A DNA stretch of 64,000 nt, from positions 86,207-150,206 of the forward strand of contig JALJCO010003446.1 in NCBI GenBank assembly GCA_023101725.1, given 5' to 3'. Shown here piece after piece: positions 34,426-47,940 of the stretch (the stretch's first letter is position 1; the number at the start of each line of letters is the position of its first letter). A program made the position numbers and the translations under genes. Source of the DNA: Atherinomorus stipes (Eukaryota; Chordata; Actinopteri; Atheriniformes; Atherinidae). A model generated the notes under the pieces. The model ran no database searches. It saw only the letters and a program-made list of their open reading frames with translations, and was not told where the DNA came from.

Positions 34426-35799
34426 AAAACATTTTGCTGGGGTTGCAAACACCAGCATATGTTATCTAATGACTCATCCTGAAGTTAAACGTGCCTCCTC
34501 TTTAAATGTTCCAGCATTGCAGACGTATTTTCCTGGACCACAACGTCAGCTTTGCAAATCTTACAAGAACTTATTTTATTTTGCAAGTTTATATGAAGTT
34601 GTCCCAGACTTCAGATGTCTTTGTGCGCCGTTTCTTTCCCTGGTCTGCTGTCACATTTTTCCCGTCGCTGTGCTCGATTGTCCATGTACAACTCTGAACA
34701 GACATTGGAAGGAAGGTGATGTCTCACTTTCTTTTTTCTTCGTTCCCGCAGTTATTTTGCCAACAATAGTCGACAATTAAATTCATTGTCAACTTTTGTC
34801 GATGACATTGACTAACCGTCTTCTGTTCCTTTATGCCCAAAAAAATCAACCGACTCCCTTTATCCCTGAAAAAACAGAGAAACATTTACTTTATTCATCA
34901 GCAATCAAGATTAGTTGTCATTTTGAGGTAATTGGGATGAACGGAGTCAGAAACATGAGACTGAAAAACTGGAATTAGATCTCAGCATCATTAGAAAATG
35001 TGGAGAAATGTCAGTCGTCAGAAATAAATCGAATGAAGTGATTTAATCCCGGTGAAACAGAGTGTGGCTGCGTCAGCTGCTGGGGGGGGTTGTGTGTCAT
35101 CGGAGTGGGAGTGAGCTCAGGGTGTGACGCTCTTCACCGATTGGATGTGTGCCAGTAGGGCAGAGCGCTGGTCACCACCACAAACATCCTGGTGCTGGTG
35201 TTGGTGTGAGGTGTGTGTGTGACTGATGCTTCCGTCTCTTCAGCGACTTGAACTCTGAACTCAGATCCAGCAGCAGACGGTGGTTTCGGTCGGCCGCTTG
35301 TGTTCGTGGCCGGTGAATGTGGGAGAAGTCGGGATGAGTGATCCCGTGTGTGTTTACAGATGAAGCCGGCCATCACTCTCCATGCAGTGTGTGCGTGCCC
35401 TTACATATGCTGTCGTCGTCAGTTTGATTTTCAGCTACATGATTCATCAGTCAAGACTCTTCTAACGAGGACTCTGACTCATCAGACCCCCCCCCTCTCT
35501 ATAATCCATCTAGTTTCAAGCCCTCATTTTCTTCCTCTTATTTTGTTGTGTCTCTCTGACACACATGAATACTTGCAGTCTTTTCCTGTATTTAATTAGC
35601 ATACTTTGATGTACTCTGCTTCCTATGAGGAGAAAACACACACCGTATCAGGGCAGAGTGATAATTCAATGATAGACGCATCTACGATGGAGAAAAAAAA
35701 AGGGGTGGGGGCACAGGGAGAAAGTTTAGATGTGACCACAATATTATTTTTAGTTTTAAGACCTTGATTTTGATACAAATTTAGAGCCAATGCATTACC
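34426..35799. other. shank2: Intron 2 segment, nothing recognised
   Basis: Apart from a possible tagtcga transposon scrap near 34766 and short TG and poly-C runs (35210, 35490), no feature is supported. Confidence 0.5.
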
Positions 35800-36855
35800 A
35801 TGTCAGGACAGAGGGGTAGGGGTGTCTCAGTCCTGTTTGGACAGAGGGGTAGGGGTGTCTCAGTCCTGTAAGGACAGAGGGGTAGGGGTGTCTCAGTCCT
35901 GTTAGGACAGAGGGGTAGGGGTGTCTCAGTCCTGTTAGGACAGAAGGGTAGGGGCGTCTCAGTCCTGTTTGGACAGAAGGGTAGGGGTGTCTGAGTCCTG
36001 TTATGATAGAAGGGTAGGGGTGTCTGAGTCTTGTTATGACAGAAGGGTAGGGGTGTCTCAGTCCTGTTATGACAGAAGGGTAGGGGCGTCTCAGTCCTGT
36101 TTGGACAGAAGGGTAGGGGTGTCTGAGTCCTGTTATGATAGAAGGGTAGGGGTGTCTGAGTCTTGTTAGGACAGAAGGGTAGGGGTGTCTCAGTCCTGTT
36201 ATGACAGAAGGGTAGGGGCGTCTTAGTCCTTTTATGACAGAAGGGTAGGGGTGTCTCAGTCCTGTTAGGACAGAGGGGTAGGGGCGTCTCAGTCCTGTTA
36301 GGACAGAAGGGTAGGGGCGTCTCAGTCCTGTTTGGACAGAGGGGTAGGGGCGTCTCAGTGCTGTTATGACAGAAGGGTAGGGGCGTCTCAGTCCTGTTAT
36401 GACAGAAGGGTAGAGGCGTCTCAGTCCTGTTATGACAGAAGGGTAGGGGTGTCTGAGTCCTGTTATGATAGAGGGGTAGGGGTGTCTGAGTCTTGTTATG
36501 ACAGAAGGGTAGGGGTGTCTCAGTCCTGTTATGACAGAAGGGTAGGGGTGTCTCAGTCCTGTTATGACAGAAGGGTAGGGGTGTCTGAGTCCTGTTATGA
36601 CAGAGAGGTACGGGTGTCTCAGTCCTGTTATGACAGAGGGGTAGGGGTGTCTCAGTCCTGTTATGACAGAAGGGTAGGGGCGTCTTAGTCCTTTTATGAC
36701 AGAAGGGTAGGGGTGTCTGAGTCCTGTTATGACAGATGGGTAGGGGTGTCTTAGTCCTGTTATGACAGAGGGGTAGGGGTGTCTCAGTCCTGTTATGACA
36801 GAGGGGTAGGGGTGTCTCAGTCTTGTTATGACAGAGGGGTAGGGGTGTCTCAAGC
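35800..36855. repeat. 33-bp minisatellite
   Basis: About 32 units of 33 bp, core ggacagaggggtaggggtgt followed by ctcagtcctgtta. Because 33 is a multiple of 3, the minus strand stays open for more than 350 codons as an 11-residue repeat (for example TETPLPLCHNR). The open frames begin outside the array on either side without homology and are not genes. The + strand is G-rich (aggggtagggg). Confidence 0.96.
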
Positions 36856-37264
36856 ATGTTTTTGCTGCTGACAATGTGTCCGGTCTGAATGCATCATAAT
36901 AGTGTGGATGGTCCTCCTTTTCTAATGGAAAACGCAAGTAAAATGATCAACGGTCATCTTTCCAACAAAAAGGGTGAGATTATGGTTTTTAAAGGTTGAA
37001 TATGGAACACGGACAGAACAGCGACATCACGTGTGTCTAGGTTGTAGTTGCAACGGCATAAAAACAACTCCAGCCGCTGGGATGCCAGGATCTGCCGGTA
37101 CGCAAGTGTCCAACAGTCTGCAGCATGTCCAACAGTCTGCAGCATGTCCAACAAGTATGTCAGTCTGCAGATGTCAAAGAGTCTGCAGCATGTCCAAAAG
37201 TTTGAAGAATGTCAAAAAGCTGGGAAGATGTCAAAAAGTTTGGAAAATGAAAAAAGATGAAGAG
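36856..37264. repeat. Short degenerate repeat caacagtctgcagcatgtc
   Basis: Four to six imperfect repeats of about 20 bp (tgtccaacagtctgcagca) at about 37105-37260, decaying into tgtcaaaaagtttgg. The sequence before it is unremarkable. Confidence 0.6.
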
Positions 37265-38560
37265 GAGAAGAGGAAAGAGTTATAACTGACAGCTAACGTT
37301 AGCCATGTTAGCAAACAAGCTAGCTTACCGATCCAGGAGGAAAAAGTCGCCATTTCTCGTGTTTTGACGCCGTGGAAAACGTTTATGTGGGTCCATTTAG
37401 TGTCGTCTTGAACTAAATTTACTCCAGGTTTTGCTCTTCTCAGGTCACTCCTCCTCAGAAACAGATAACAACATCTCCAAGGCTCTGAAGCAGCTGCTTC
37501 ACTCGCCGTCTCCACCGTTTCCCTGTACCAGCCTAACTGTGCCCAAAATATTGATGCCACACAGAGATCGTATTTTGCAACCCGCAATGGCGGCGTGTAT
37601 TGGCTTATAGACGTAAATAAAATGCCATTATCGAACCCGTAAAAATTAATTTTATTATGATTTTTAGGCTAAATATAATTTTTCTAGGAAATGTTGTACT
37701 TTCATTCTGCACCCCCCAAATGACCTGTGGAGGGTTTTTTTTTTTTTTTTTTTAATGTAGCTTTTAATAAAAAATGTTCCATACCTCTAATGAAGCAATA
37801 TAATTCAGTCAGAACCAAAGTCAAACTAACCAATAAAATAATCCATCCTGTTGACGGGATCCCTTATCACTAATTAAAAATTCCAAATCTGACTCCAAAG
37901 TATTAATCATCTCCTGAAAACTGCACAGCTCATCACTGTTCCAGTGCAAAATGTTCAAAGTAATGATAAATACTGAATGTGGATAATTGCCTTAATCTCA
38001 TCCAGCAGGTAGAAGCAGGGTCAGAACAGGTAGCAGCTGCCACCTGCTCCTGCTGTTCCAACAACATGCAGTTTTCCCGCAGTAATCAACTTAAACGTGA
38101 ATACGCCACAAAAACACAATATTCACTGTTCAAACTAATGAACTTTTGGTTTTTGTGAATATCACTGGAATGTTTACCACTTTTTACATCCCTTTCTTCA
38201 GCAAGGCTCAGTAAGGAGCCGAGGACACGGACTGTCGAAGCTCTAGATGTAAAGCTTCAGCTCTTCAACGGTCCAGGATCTCTGTTGTCACGTTTGTGCT
38301 TCGTAACGCGCCCCATGCTCAGTGGCAGACGGGTCTGGACTGCAGGCAGGACACTCTAGTACTCGTTGGTGCAAAAATCGATTGTTGACATGACATGCAG
38401 GAGCCTGGCGGTTCAACGTGAACTTGAAACGTTGCAGGGTCCGGACTGGTACTGCATAGTCTTAAAGAGCCTGCAGTCAAATTTCTACACATCTATTCCA
38501 CATCAGGGGTTTGGATTTCATTGCAGCACAGTAGAATAAAATATAGGTTGAAAGTTATTA
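37265..38560. other. shank2: Intron 2 segment, possible unclassified dispersed element
   Basis: About 37285-37620 has higher CpG content than its surroundings and a 118-codon frame on the minus strand (37231-37587). I considered a dispersed element but could not name a family. A T-run lies at 37735-37752. The rest is ordinary intron. Confidence 0.35.
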
Positions 38561-38720
38561 TCCAAATCAGAATAAAGCTTTTTGTCCCTGAAGGGAAATT
38601 CGTCATGGACAACAGTGTAGATGTGCTGCAGTCACAGCACAGCAGATAACAGCACACAGAACCACATGGATGACATGACGGTGATCGGAGTAAGTAGATG
38701 TAGAAGGTGGGACAACAAGC
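38561..38720. repeat. Dispersed fish repeat (aatcagaataaag type)
   Basis: ccaaatcagaataaagcttt, then tgtccctgaagggaaattcg, tgctgcagtcacagcac and gataacagcacacagaac. This layout is a common teleost dispersed repeat (recalled) and is related in its first part to 6155-6270. Confidence 0.55.
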
Positions 38721-39300
38721 GCTCAAGAAGTCAACCAGTAAAAACAAGCTGGATGAAATATTACACAAATTAAACGGCATAAAACAAAATAAATAAAATC
38801 AAAATGAATCAACCATAAAAATCAAGCTCCTAAATTTTGATGGAGGTGCAAATAACACCTTAACAAGAACAAGATATTATCAGCCCAATATCGGCCAATA
38901 TTTTTAAAATTTTGTTTGTTTGATAGGGTCAGAGCATATGAAACCAAATACACCAGATTTATCCAAAAGACTAGTTCTCATCTGTTGTCCCTCCCTAACT
39001 TGATCTTAAAAGTCTTCCTGAAATAAGGAAATACAGAAATATCACACTGTAAATGACAAAGTTATCAATATAATTGATATATAACAGGCACTGTTTGGTT
39101 GCAAACCTGCAAAATGCTGTTTTTCTTTCTTTTTTTTTTCCTAATCTGTGGGGCATGGGAACAACGTTAGGCCACGCCCACCGTGCAACATCATGACGTC
39201 TCCACTTCAGTTTATTCACATGTCAGTAAAACCACAAACTTCTCTCTCTCCTTATATAAAATATATTATGTGAAATGGGACCACGGAAAGCCGAAGCTTA

Positions 39301-39615
39301 TTAAAAGGGGCCCAGACATAAAACAGAATATTGTTCAACTCTCTTCTGCAAAATTATCAATTTTCCTGGGTAACTAGGGTGTGTATTGCACCAGATAATA
39401 TTGCAGTAGTTTAACTGAGGCTCAAATAATGATTGATTCAGTGAAACAATTGCTTCACCAGCCAGGAAATGTCTGAACTTAAAAAAATAATCCATCAAAT
39501 TTAGATAATTTCTTAACTAATGGATTAACATGGCTCCTGAAGTTCACAAACTCATCCACATGAACTCCCAGAAATCTGGTGGTCTTCTCTTTGAATTGAA
39601 CTATTTTTTATTTTG
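39301..39615 (-). pseudogene. LINE reverse transcriptase C-terminal fragment
   Basis: On the minus strand, from about 39605, the reading FKEKTTRFLGVHVDEFVNFR followed by HVNPLVKKLSKF runs to a stop. A frame shift then gives KFRHFLAGEAIVSLNQSLFE and PQLNYCNIIWCNTHPS, then KLIILQKRV. The order LGV-x-D-E…LSK…YCNIIWxNT…LxxLQKR is typical of the end of reverse transcriptase in CR1/L2/Rex-type non-LTR elements (recalled). Only about 100 codons remain and at least one frameshift is present. Confidence 0.85.
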
Positions 39616-39699
39616 ATATCTTAAGCTTAAGGTTGCTCCGATTTCTGTTTGAATGAAATAATTTAATTAGTCTATATATTTAATATAATAATTTAATTA

Positions 39700-42455
39700 G
39701 GGCTATATTGGGGTTATATCGGGGCTATATCGAGGGCTATATCGGGGCTATATCGGGGCTATATCGGGGTTATATCAGGGCTATATCGGGGCTATATCGG
39801 GGCTATTTCGGGGTTATATCGGGGCTATATCGGGGCTATATCGGGGTTATATCAGGGCTATATCGGGGCTATATCGGGGTTATATCAGGGCTATATCGGG
39901 GCTATATCGGGGTTATATCAGGGCTATATTGGGGCTATATCGGGGTTATGTCAGGGCTATATCGGGGCTATATCGGGGCTATTTCGGGGCTATATCGGGG
40001 CTATATCGGGGCTATATCTGGGTTATATCGGGGCTATATCGGGGCTATATCGGGGTTATATCGGGGCTATATCGGGGTTATATCTGGGTTATATCGGGGC
40101 TATATCGGGGTTATATCGGGGCTATATCGGGGTTATGTCAGGGCTATGTCGGGGCTATATCGGGGTTATATCAGGGCTATATCGGGGTTATATCGGGGCT
40201 ATATCGGGGTTATGTCAGGGCTATATCGGGGCTATATCGGGGTTATATCGGGGCTATATCGGGGTTATGTCAGGGCTATATCGGGGCTATATCGGGGCTA
40301 TATCGGGGTTATGTCAGGACTATATCGGGGCTATATCGGGGCTATATCGGGGTTATATCAGGGCTATATCGGGGCTATATCGGGGCTATATCGGGGTTAT
40401 ATCAGGGCTATATCGGGGTTATATCGGGGTTATATCGGGGCTATATCGGGGTTATATCTGGGTTATATCGGGGCTATATCGGGGTTATATCGGGGCTATA
40501 TCGGGGTTATATCAGGGCTATATCGGGGTTATATTTGGGTTATATCGGGGCTATATCGGGGTTATATCGGGGCTATATCGGGGTTATGTCAGGGCTATAT
40601 CGGGGCTATATCGGGGCTTATATCGGGGGTTATGTCAGGGCTATATCGGGGCTATATCGGGGCTATATCGGGGTTATATCAGGGCTATATCGGGGCTATA
40701 TCGGGGCTATATCGGGGTTATATCAGGGCTATATCGGGGTTATATCTGGGTTATATCGGGGCTATATCAGGTTATATCGGGCTATATTGGGGTTATATCA
40801 GGGCTATATCGGGCTATATCGGGGTTATATCAGGGCTATATCGGGGTTATATCTGGGTTATATCGGGGCTATATCAGGTTATATCGGGGCTATATTGGGG
40901 TTATATCAGGGCTATATCGGGGCTATATCGGGGCTATATCGGGGTTATATCAGGGCTATATCGGGGTTATATCTGGGTTATATCGGGCTATATCAGGTTA
41001 TATCGGGGCTATATTGGGGTTATATCTGGGTTATATCTGGGTTATATCGGGGCTATATCGGGGCTATATCTGGGTTATATCGGGGCTATATCAGGTTATA
41101 TCGGGGCTATATTGGGGTTATATCAGGGCTATATCGGGGCTATATCGGGGCTATATCGGGGTTATATCAGGGCTATATCGGGGTTATATCTGGGTTATAT
41201 CGGGGCTATATCAGGTTATATCGGGGCTATATTGGGGTTATATCTGGGTTATATCTGGGTTATATCGGGGCTATATCGGGGCTATATCGGGGCTATATCT
41301 GGGTTATATCGGGGTTATATCAGGGTTATATCAGGGTTATATCGGGGCTATATCTGGGTTATATCGGGGTTATATCAGGGTTATATCGGGGTTATATCTG
41401 GGTTATATCGGGGCTATATTGGGGTTATATCAGGGCTATATCGGGGCTATATCGGGGCTATATCGGGGTTATATCAGGGCTATATCGGGGTTATATCTGG
41501 GTTATATCGGGCTATATCAGGTTATATCGGGGCTATATTGGGGTTATATCTGGGTTATATCTGGGTTATATCGGGCTATATCGGGGCTATATCTGGGTTA
41601 TATCGGGGCTATATCAGGTTATATCGGGGCTATATTGGGGTTATATCAGGGCTATATCGGGGCTATATCGGGGCTATATCGGGGTTATATCAGGGCTATA
41701 TCGGGGTTATATCTGGGTTATATCGGGCTATATCAGGTTGTATCGGGGCTATATTGGGGTTATATCTGGGTTATATCTGGGTTATATCGGGGCTATATCG
41801 GGGCTATATCGGGGCTATATCTGGGTTATATCGGGGTTATATCAGGGTTATATCAGGGTTATATCGGGGCTATATCTGGGTTATATCGGGGTTATATCAG
41901 GGTTATATCGGGGTTATATCTGGGTTATATCGGGGCTATATTGGGGTTATATCAGGGCTATATCGGGGCTATATCGGGGCTATATCGGGGTTATATCAGG
42001 GCTATATCGGGGTTATATCTGGGTTATATCGGGGCTATATCAGGTTATATCGGGGCTATATTGGGGTTATATCTGGGTTATATCTGGGTTATATCGGGGC
42101 TATATCGGGGCTATATCTGGGTTATATCGGGGCTATATCAGGTTATATCGGGGCTATATTGGGGTTATATCAGGGCTATATCGGGGCTATATCGGGGCTA
42201 TATCGGGGTTATATCAGGGCTATATCGGGGTTATATCTGGGTTATATCGGGGCTATATCAGGTTATATCGGGGCTATATTGGGGTTATATCTGGGTTATA
42301 TCTGGGTTATATCGGGGCTATATCGGGGCTATATCGGGGCTATATCTGGGTTATATCGGGGTTATATCAGGGTTATATCAGGGTTATATCGGGGCTATAT
42401 CTGGGTTATATCGGGGTTATATCAGGGTTATATCGGGGCTATATCAGGGTTGTGG
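39700..42455. repeat. 11-bp minisatellite, G4-prone
   Basis: About 250 units of 11 bp (ggggctatatc, with ggggttatatc, agggctatatc, tgggttatatc and a shortened ggctatatcag). The unit contains no stop in any forward frame and 11 is coprime to 3. All three + frames therefore stay open for 785-958 codons and spell the same 11-residue pattern (GLYRGYIGAIS). Higher-order blocks of several hundred bp recur. Four-G tracts separated by 7 bases match the G3+N1-7 quadruplex pattern. Not a gene. Confidence 0.97.
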
Positions 42456-44319
42456 ATGTGGGAGGAGAGCTTGTGGCGACGCACTTATCTGAACCCCCTC
42501 CCTGATTTGTCTTCTGTTTTTAGTTTACGTTTTCTACAGTGCCCCAGCTTCACGGGGAATGAAGCGAACATGCTTTGGAGGTAAACGTGCTTTGGGTATT
42601 ATTCCCCAGCTGGTCTTAGCATCTCAGGACGCTGAGATGGGGGCTCTGTGGGGGTCCTGCGGCTGAACCGCTCACCCCCCTGGACTCTGGCTGGAGGTTT
42701 AATCTGTTGCAGAGACAACGAAGCGTCCTCGATGAAGAGATGAGAGGAAGGAACGGAAACCTTTGCACAGTCCAGCGGTTCTGCTGAGGATAGATGGCCT
42801 GACCTCTGTGCCCCCCCCACCCCCCAGCTCTGACGGGCTGGATTAGCGGCTTGAGTCTGCACAGGTCAGATTATAATTGATTTATCAGATTAAAGGCAGG
42901 AATATTCACATCTGACGAGATTGGATTGAGTGTTTAGATCCACGCTGGGCTAAACGCTCCGGTTGATGCTTAACGTTGTGGAACTGTTTTAATGGTTCTG
43001 ATGATGATGATGGCTTCAGAACAGGCCCTTCTGCTCGATCTGACAGAACGCCACATCCGAGCCCTGGTGTGTGTGTGTGTGTGTGTGTGTGTTTATTTTC
43101 AGCCGTAAAGCTGCTGGTTTGCTGCTTTTCTTCCTTCTGCTGGTTGATGGACTGTACGGCCGTTTACGGCCTCCGCTTTCCTTTCGCAAGCCGGCCAGAA
43201 AAAGCCGCCGCTCACTCGCTTACTCACTCAATCTGTCGGTAAATCTCTCACATGTGTAATCCATATGTGTGTCAGTGTTTAATGGCCGCATTCACACTGG
43301 AGTCATTGAGTGCGGAAACACATCAATACCACTAATCGTCTGCATGAAACTGATAACGGAGTCATTGATTAGCCTCCCAGAGGAGCAGCAGGAGCAGTTA
43401 GTTACAGATTCACCGCAGAGATCTATTAGGTCTGCTCGTTCCCGCTTCCTTTCCTCTTTTAATTAAATATTACTCAAGTTTAAATATGTTCTTTTGCAGT
43501 TCATTGCTGAAATAAATGTTTTATGGATTCAAATAATAAATAACAGGTTATTAAATGAATCCTGAAATAAATATAAATGTGTTGATATGTTGATGTAGTT
43601 CAGCTATTAAGTGAATGATGTAGATCTCCTTATTTTTGGCTAGATGATTATATACTGTATGTTTTATGTGTCTGTATTTCATCTGGGCTCATTAATGTTG
43701 TTGCATTAATAGTGCAATTGTTAAAATAAAGTTTAATTATGTTTGGAGGAAGGGTGGCGTGCGTTTGGCGACAGGTGTTTTGTATTTAGTTTGACATGAT
43801 ATTGACGTATGAATAATGTGAGCAGAATGAATAATGATATAAAATCTGATAAATAAGAATAAAATATAATGAATAAATAATAATAGCAGCAAGAAATCAA
43901 ACTATAGCCTTTAAGAAAGAGTCAAACTGGCTGATTAGTTTCATGCTGCCTAAATAACTGCCATTGTTGGTGTCTTCAAACCTGTGATTCACTCCTGAAA
44001 GCTATATCGTCTCCATCCCACCAAATATTTCACACCCGAGTCCACATCTGTGTATTCACATCTGTCATTGGACTGTTTCTCTAGTTTGGAGTCTACTGTC
44101 CCACAGTCAGCTGCTGGATTAAAGGATAACTTTCTTTTTTTTTCAACCTGGACCTTATTTCTAGGAGTTTATACGTGCATTTACTCACCGGTAAAGTTTC
44201 TGCTTGGGAAGATATTAGGTTGAGTCACCCTTCAGTGTTCCTCCAGTATAATGGCGGAGACGGGGCAGCCACTATATAAGACATTACCTGCAGTAAAGCT
44301 CCTTCATTTCATCAGTGCA
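42456..44319. other. shank2: Intron 2 segment, nothing recognised
   Basis: Contains a (TG)n run at about 43067-43092. No exon, RNA gene or known repeat is recognised. 42600-43450 is less AT-rich than the next 800 bp. Confidence 0.55.
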
Positions 44320-44323
44320 TTAA

Positions 44324-45226
44324 AGGAACAGTTCACCCACAGAATGATGTAACTTTATCTTCCACTTCCCCTCATGGTGAGAAAGACTCTGGAGCACTTT
44401 TTTAATATCTCAAATGCAGCCGGCGATCAGGAAGGCTTCTCGTTCCCCCCAACTTTCATATAATAGAGTTCACCGGGGCCCGAGCCAAAAAGGTCCATAA
44501 AAGTCCACAAAAACTTGTCAATATTCCTCCATACTGCTCGTCCAATGTAATCCAAGTGTCCTGAGTGGGTAGCGTCCAGAATTCACTCGAACTGACATCA
44601 TTTAGTATATTTTTAGAGCCTAAACAGTGGAACATCTTACTTTAGCGAAGCACGCATATGCGCATTCACAAAACTATGGAAGCCGCCGCAGACGAGATCA
44701 CACGTTCTGTTTTTCTTTCTTTGTTTTAAATCAATATCAACCCCTCTTGGACCCTCTTGTGTTTGTCCCGGTTTGTCTGCAGCTCTGTCGCTCTTAGCAC
44801 AATGTAAACAGAGAATTTCTTCTTCTACGCTTGCGTTATCGGCAGAGTAGGCTCTCAATGCCGAGGCGTCCGTAGTTTCATGAATGCGCATATGCGTGCT
44901 TCGCGGAAGTAAGATGTAGTACTGTTTAGGCTGTAAAAATATATTAAATGACATCGTTTTGAGTAAATTCTGGACGCTACCCACTCAGGACACTTGGATC
45001 ACATTGGACGAGCAGTATGGAGGAATATTGACAAGTTTTTGTGGACTTTTATGGACCTTTTTGGCTCGGACCCCGGCGAACTCCATTATATGAAAGTTGG
45101 GGTGAAACCAGAAGCCTTCCTGATCACCGGCTGCATTTGAGATATTGAAAAAGTGCTGCAGAGTCTTGCTCACCATGAGGGGAAGTGGAAGATAAAGTTA
45201 CATCATTCTGTGGGTGAACTTTTCCT
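44324..45226. mobile_element. TTAA foldback element C, intact copy
   Basis: A 903-bp element between TTAA at 44320-44323 and 45227-45230. Ends are aggaacagttcacccacaga and tctgtgggtgaacttttcct. Arms of about 360 bp (from 44324 and back from 45226) are reverse complements with scattered mismatches and enclose a loop of about 185 bp. No transposase. It serves as the empty-site reference for the 540-bp MITE at 22887. Open frames in its arms mirror each other and are not genes. Confidence 0.92.
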
Positions 45227-45230
45227 TTAA

Positions 45231-47940
45231 GTAGAATGAACGAATGAATAAGTACTATTGTCCTGTGAGTTCAGAGTTACGCAAATTGTGTTTTTGTTGT
45301 TTGAGTAGCAGCTGCTCGTCTCAGCTGAACTACAGAAGTGCGCATCGTGAACGCACGGCCCCGAAAAGTGTGTAGAACCCCGATAACTAACGGAAAGCTG
45401 AATCTGGACTCACGGAACAATAGAACTCGTACGTTCATTCATTCTACTTAAAGTAGAATATTTAACGCCCATGTTAAATAGTGGTGTTTGCTGTGTTGAT
45501 TTTTATTGAATTGAACAATGAGAACTACATACGTTGTCCTCATTGTTCATGAGAAATGATTTTGAATCAGATGTGTGCGTGTCCAGGATTGTTCCTCCTG
45601 AAACTGAAGCCATTTGCGTGCGGAGCTGCCAGTTTGCATCTGCTTTTCAGACGTACTAAAACATACACAAAAAACCTTCAAGGAAATGCGTTTCAAGGTT
45701 GATAAATCGCTTTGCGAGTGCTACATTAATATATTTACATTTTCTCCTCCCAACAAACGCACAATTGCATATTCACCGCAGCAGAAGTACTAAATGGATA
45801 AGAGGCGCTATTTAGCAGCTTTGAAAGACCGAGCCCTTTCAGCGCTGTTAGTAGATCAGTTCGTACATTTTGTGTGTGTGTAATGAGATAACTCACGTTT
45901 TTATACACATAAACCTTTGAAACCCTGACCCTTGGTGACATTCTGTTTAGACGGTTTTCATTTACACTTGGAGATGTCCAACTATACTCCTCAGAATAAC
46001 TCTGATAGAGTATTTTTCCTTTGACACTAGACACTGAAAAGAGAAACCTGTTTGAAAGTGCATCTTTCATGTTCTTTATAACGGCAGAAAATCTTCCCTG
46101 AGATGAGGGAGTAACTGTTATTTCTCTTGAGTTGACATGAACCAGGAAGTGTTTCTTTAAAAGGGAGGGGATAAAACTCTACCTCATCATCTGATGTCAG
46201 AGTAGGTGAAGTCAGCTGAATGCCACAGCAGGGTCCCGCTAACGTTAGCTTAGCTTAGCTTTGTCCGGCGCAGCTGCTGGAGCTTCTGCAGGTTTCAGTG
46301 TTTGTTTCTGTTCCTCTCAACATCTGGAGCTCAAAGCCGGAAGCAGGACGTATAAACGCCCGTACACATGATCCGTGGTAAAAATGCTTTGCACTCGTTG
46401 TCCCGTTGTTTTCCTACGGAGAGACTCACTCCGCCCGCAACCTGCAGGACTGCTGCAACCTGTAACTAGGACAGGAAGGAAACTCTCGTCCGTCCACGCT
46501 GAGCTCATGTTCGGCTTCCATGATGTCTTTTCTTCCTCCCAGGACGATTCATATCAGCTCCTCGGTCACTTTCAGCGGCTCCCACTGACTTTTATCCACA
46601 TTTTGTCTCCGAAAATATGTAAAAGCGCTTTGTATGAGCCGTGAGACGGCGTTGCTGTTCGCAGAGACATCTGTGGACAGTCAAAGGGAAAATGTCCTGC
46701 TGTTGTTGAGGTGTAACGGAGGCGTTTTTTAGTGGGAGTAAACACACGGACGCGGTCGCTGTTCGGCGGACATTCATGTCTCAGATGATCCGCTGGAGCG
46801 GAGTCCATCTCCTCTACCTTGATTCATCAACAACTGTCGCTTAAACACATTTTTAAACCTCAACAAATACATAATGATGGTTGCAAAAACAAAATAAAAT
46901 TAATCAGATAAACAAGAACAGATTTCTAAAACCTCTAAAAGGTCTAAATGTGTGACACCAAACATCTTGTACACAAATTTTAAATTAAAACTAGTAGAGA
47001 GGTGACTTAGAAATTCATTTTTTTCATGTTATTTTCCACATTTTCATGTCTCTACATGTATCTGTGGCCTTCAGCATCAAAGCTGTGATGAATGTCGTAT
47101 TCAGAGTCGCCGCCTCCTGCTGTGATCCGTGTTTTTATCAGTGGAGTCGGGAGCGTTCGGGCGCTGGTTCACACGGAGTGACCAGAAAGCCCCGTCACAC
47201 TAGTATTTATACATTTTTGCATTGGCAACGTTCAGTGTGGACCTGATACACTACAAGGGCTTCTACATATGTTTAACATGAAAGTTGGCCTTTAACTGCG
47301 GCTCATCGGGGCATTTCACTCTGTGCTGTTGGAATTACTCTGAAAGAGTTTATATGATTTTACACTGACGATTTTACTGTGAGGCATTCAGGGATGCCAG
47401 AGTTCTCAGAGTTTTAAGTTAATGATTTTTCCACCTGCGTTCAAACTCACCAGAGTGCTCCCAACGTATTTCTGTGCAACGTAATCTCTTAAAACAGAAT
47501 ATTTCTATGATTTCTGTCTCTCCGACTGAATATACTTCAGAAGAGACTGAAAACATTAAAACTGATTAGAAATTGAAGGCAAATGGCATCAGGAGTAAAC
47601 TGGATTCCCTTTCATGCCATGAAAGCTGCTCAGTGAGTGTAAACGGAAAGAAAGAAAGAAAAAAATCTCCGTATTTACAAAAGAAAAGGCTGAAACGTGA
47701 ACCCTGCAGATAAAGATGCTCTCATCTTTTTGAGGACGTGCCATCATTGTGGTGAAACACGTCCTGGTTTCTTTGTAAAGCCGCTCCAGAATCATCCCTG
47801 CAACAAATCCAAACAGGCTTTGGCAGAAGATTCATGAGTAAGTGTGTGTTTGTGTTCACGTGAGAGCAAGTCTGTGTGTCCATCCTTCGAGCAGAGTTAC
47901 ATAATCCGGTGAAAAGACAGAGCAGATTATATAAGGCTGC
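45231..47940. other. shank2: Intron 2 segment, nothing recognised
   Basis: No recognised exon. aagtagaatgaacgaatgaa just after the C element (45230-45249) has an inverted relative, ttcattcattctacttaaag, near 45434. 46200-46800 is somewhat CpG-richer (gctaacgttagcttagctta near 46240). Confidence 0.45.

Noticed and set aside
35781..36937. Minus-strand 358-380-codon frames with ETPLPLCHNRT-type repeats
   Set aside because: 33-bp unit repeat by-product; two different minus frames are open at once.
37231..37587. A 118-codon minus-strand frame in a CpG-richer segment
   Set aside because: No family recognised, no splice or promoter evidence, and its end lies in a low-complexity tail. Kept only as a note on a possible dispersed element.
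22645..45176. Similar open frames (for example MGSVQNLL…) at 22.6 and 44.6-45.2 kb, suggesting a conserved small protein
   Set aside because: They are arms of the palindromic TTAA element C; the same frame appears on opposite strands because the arms are inverted repeats.
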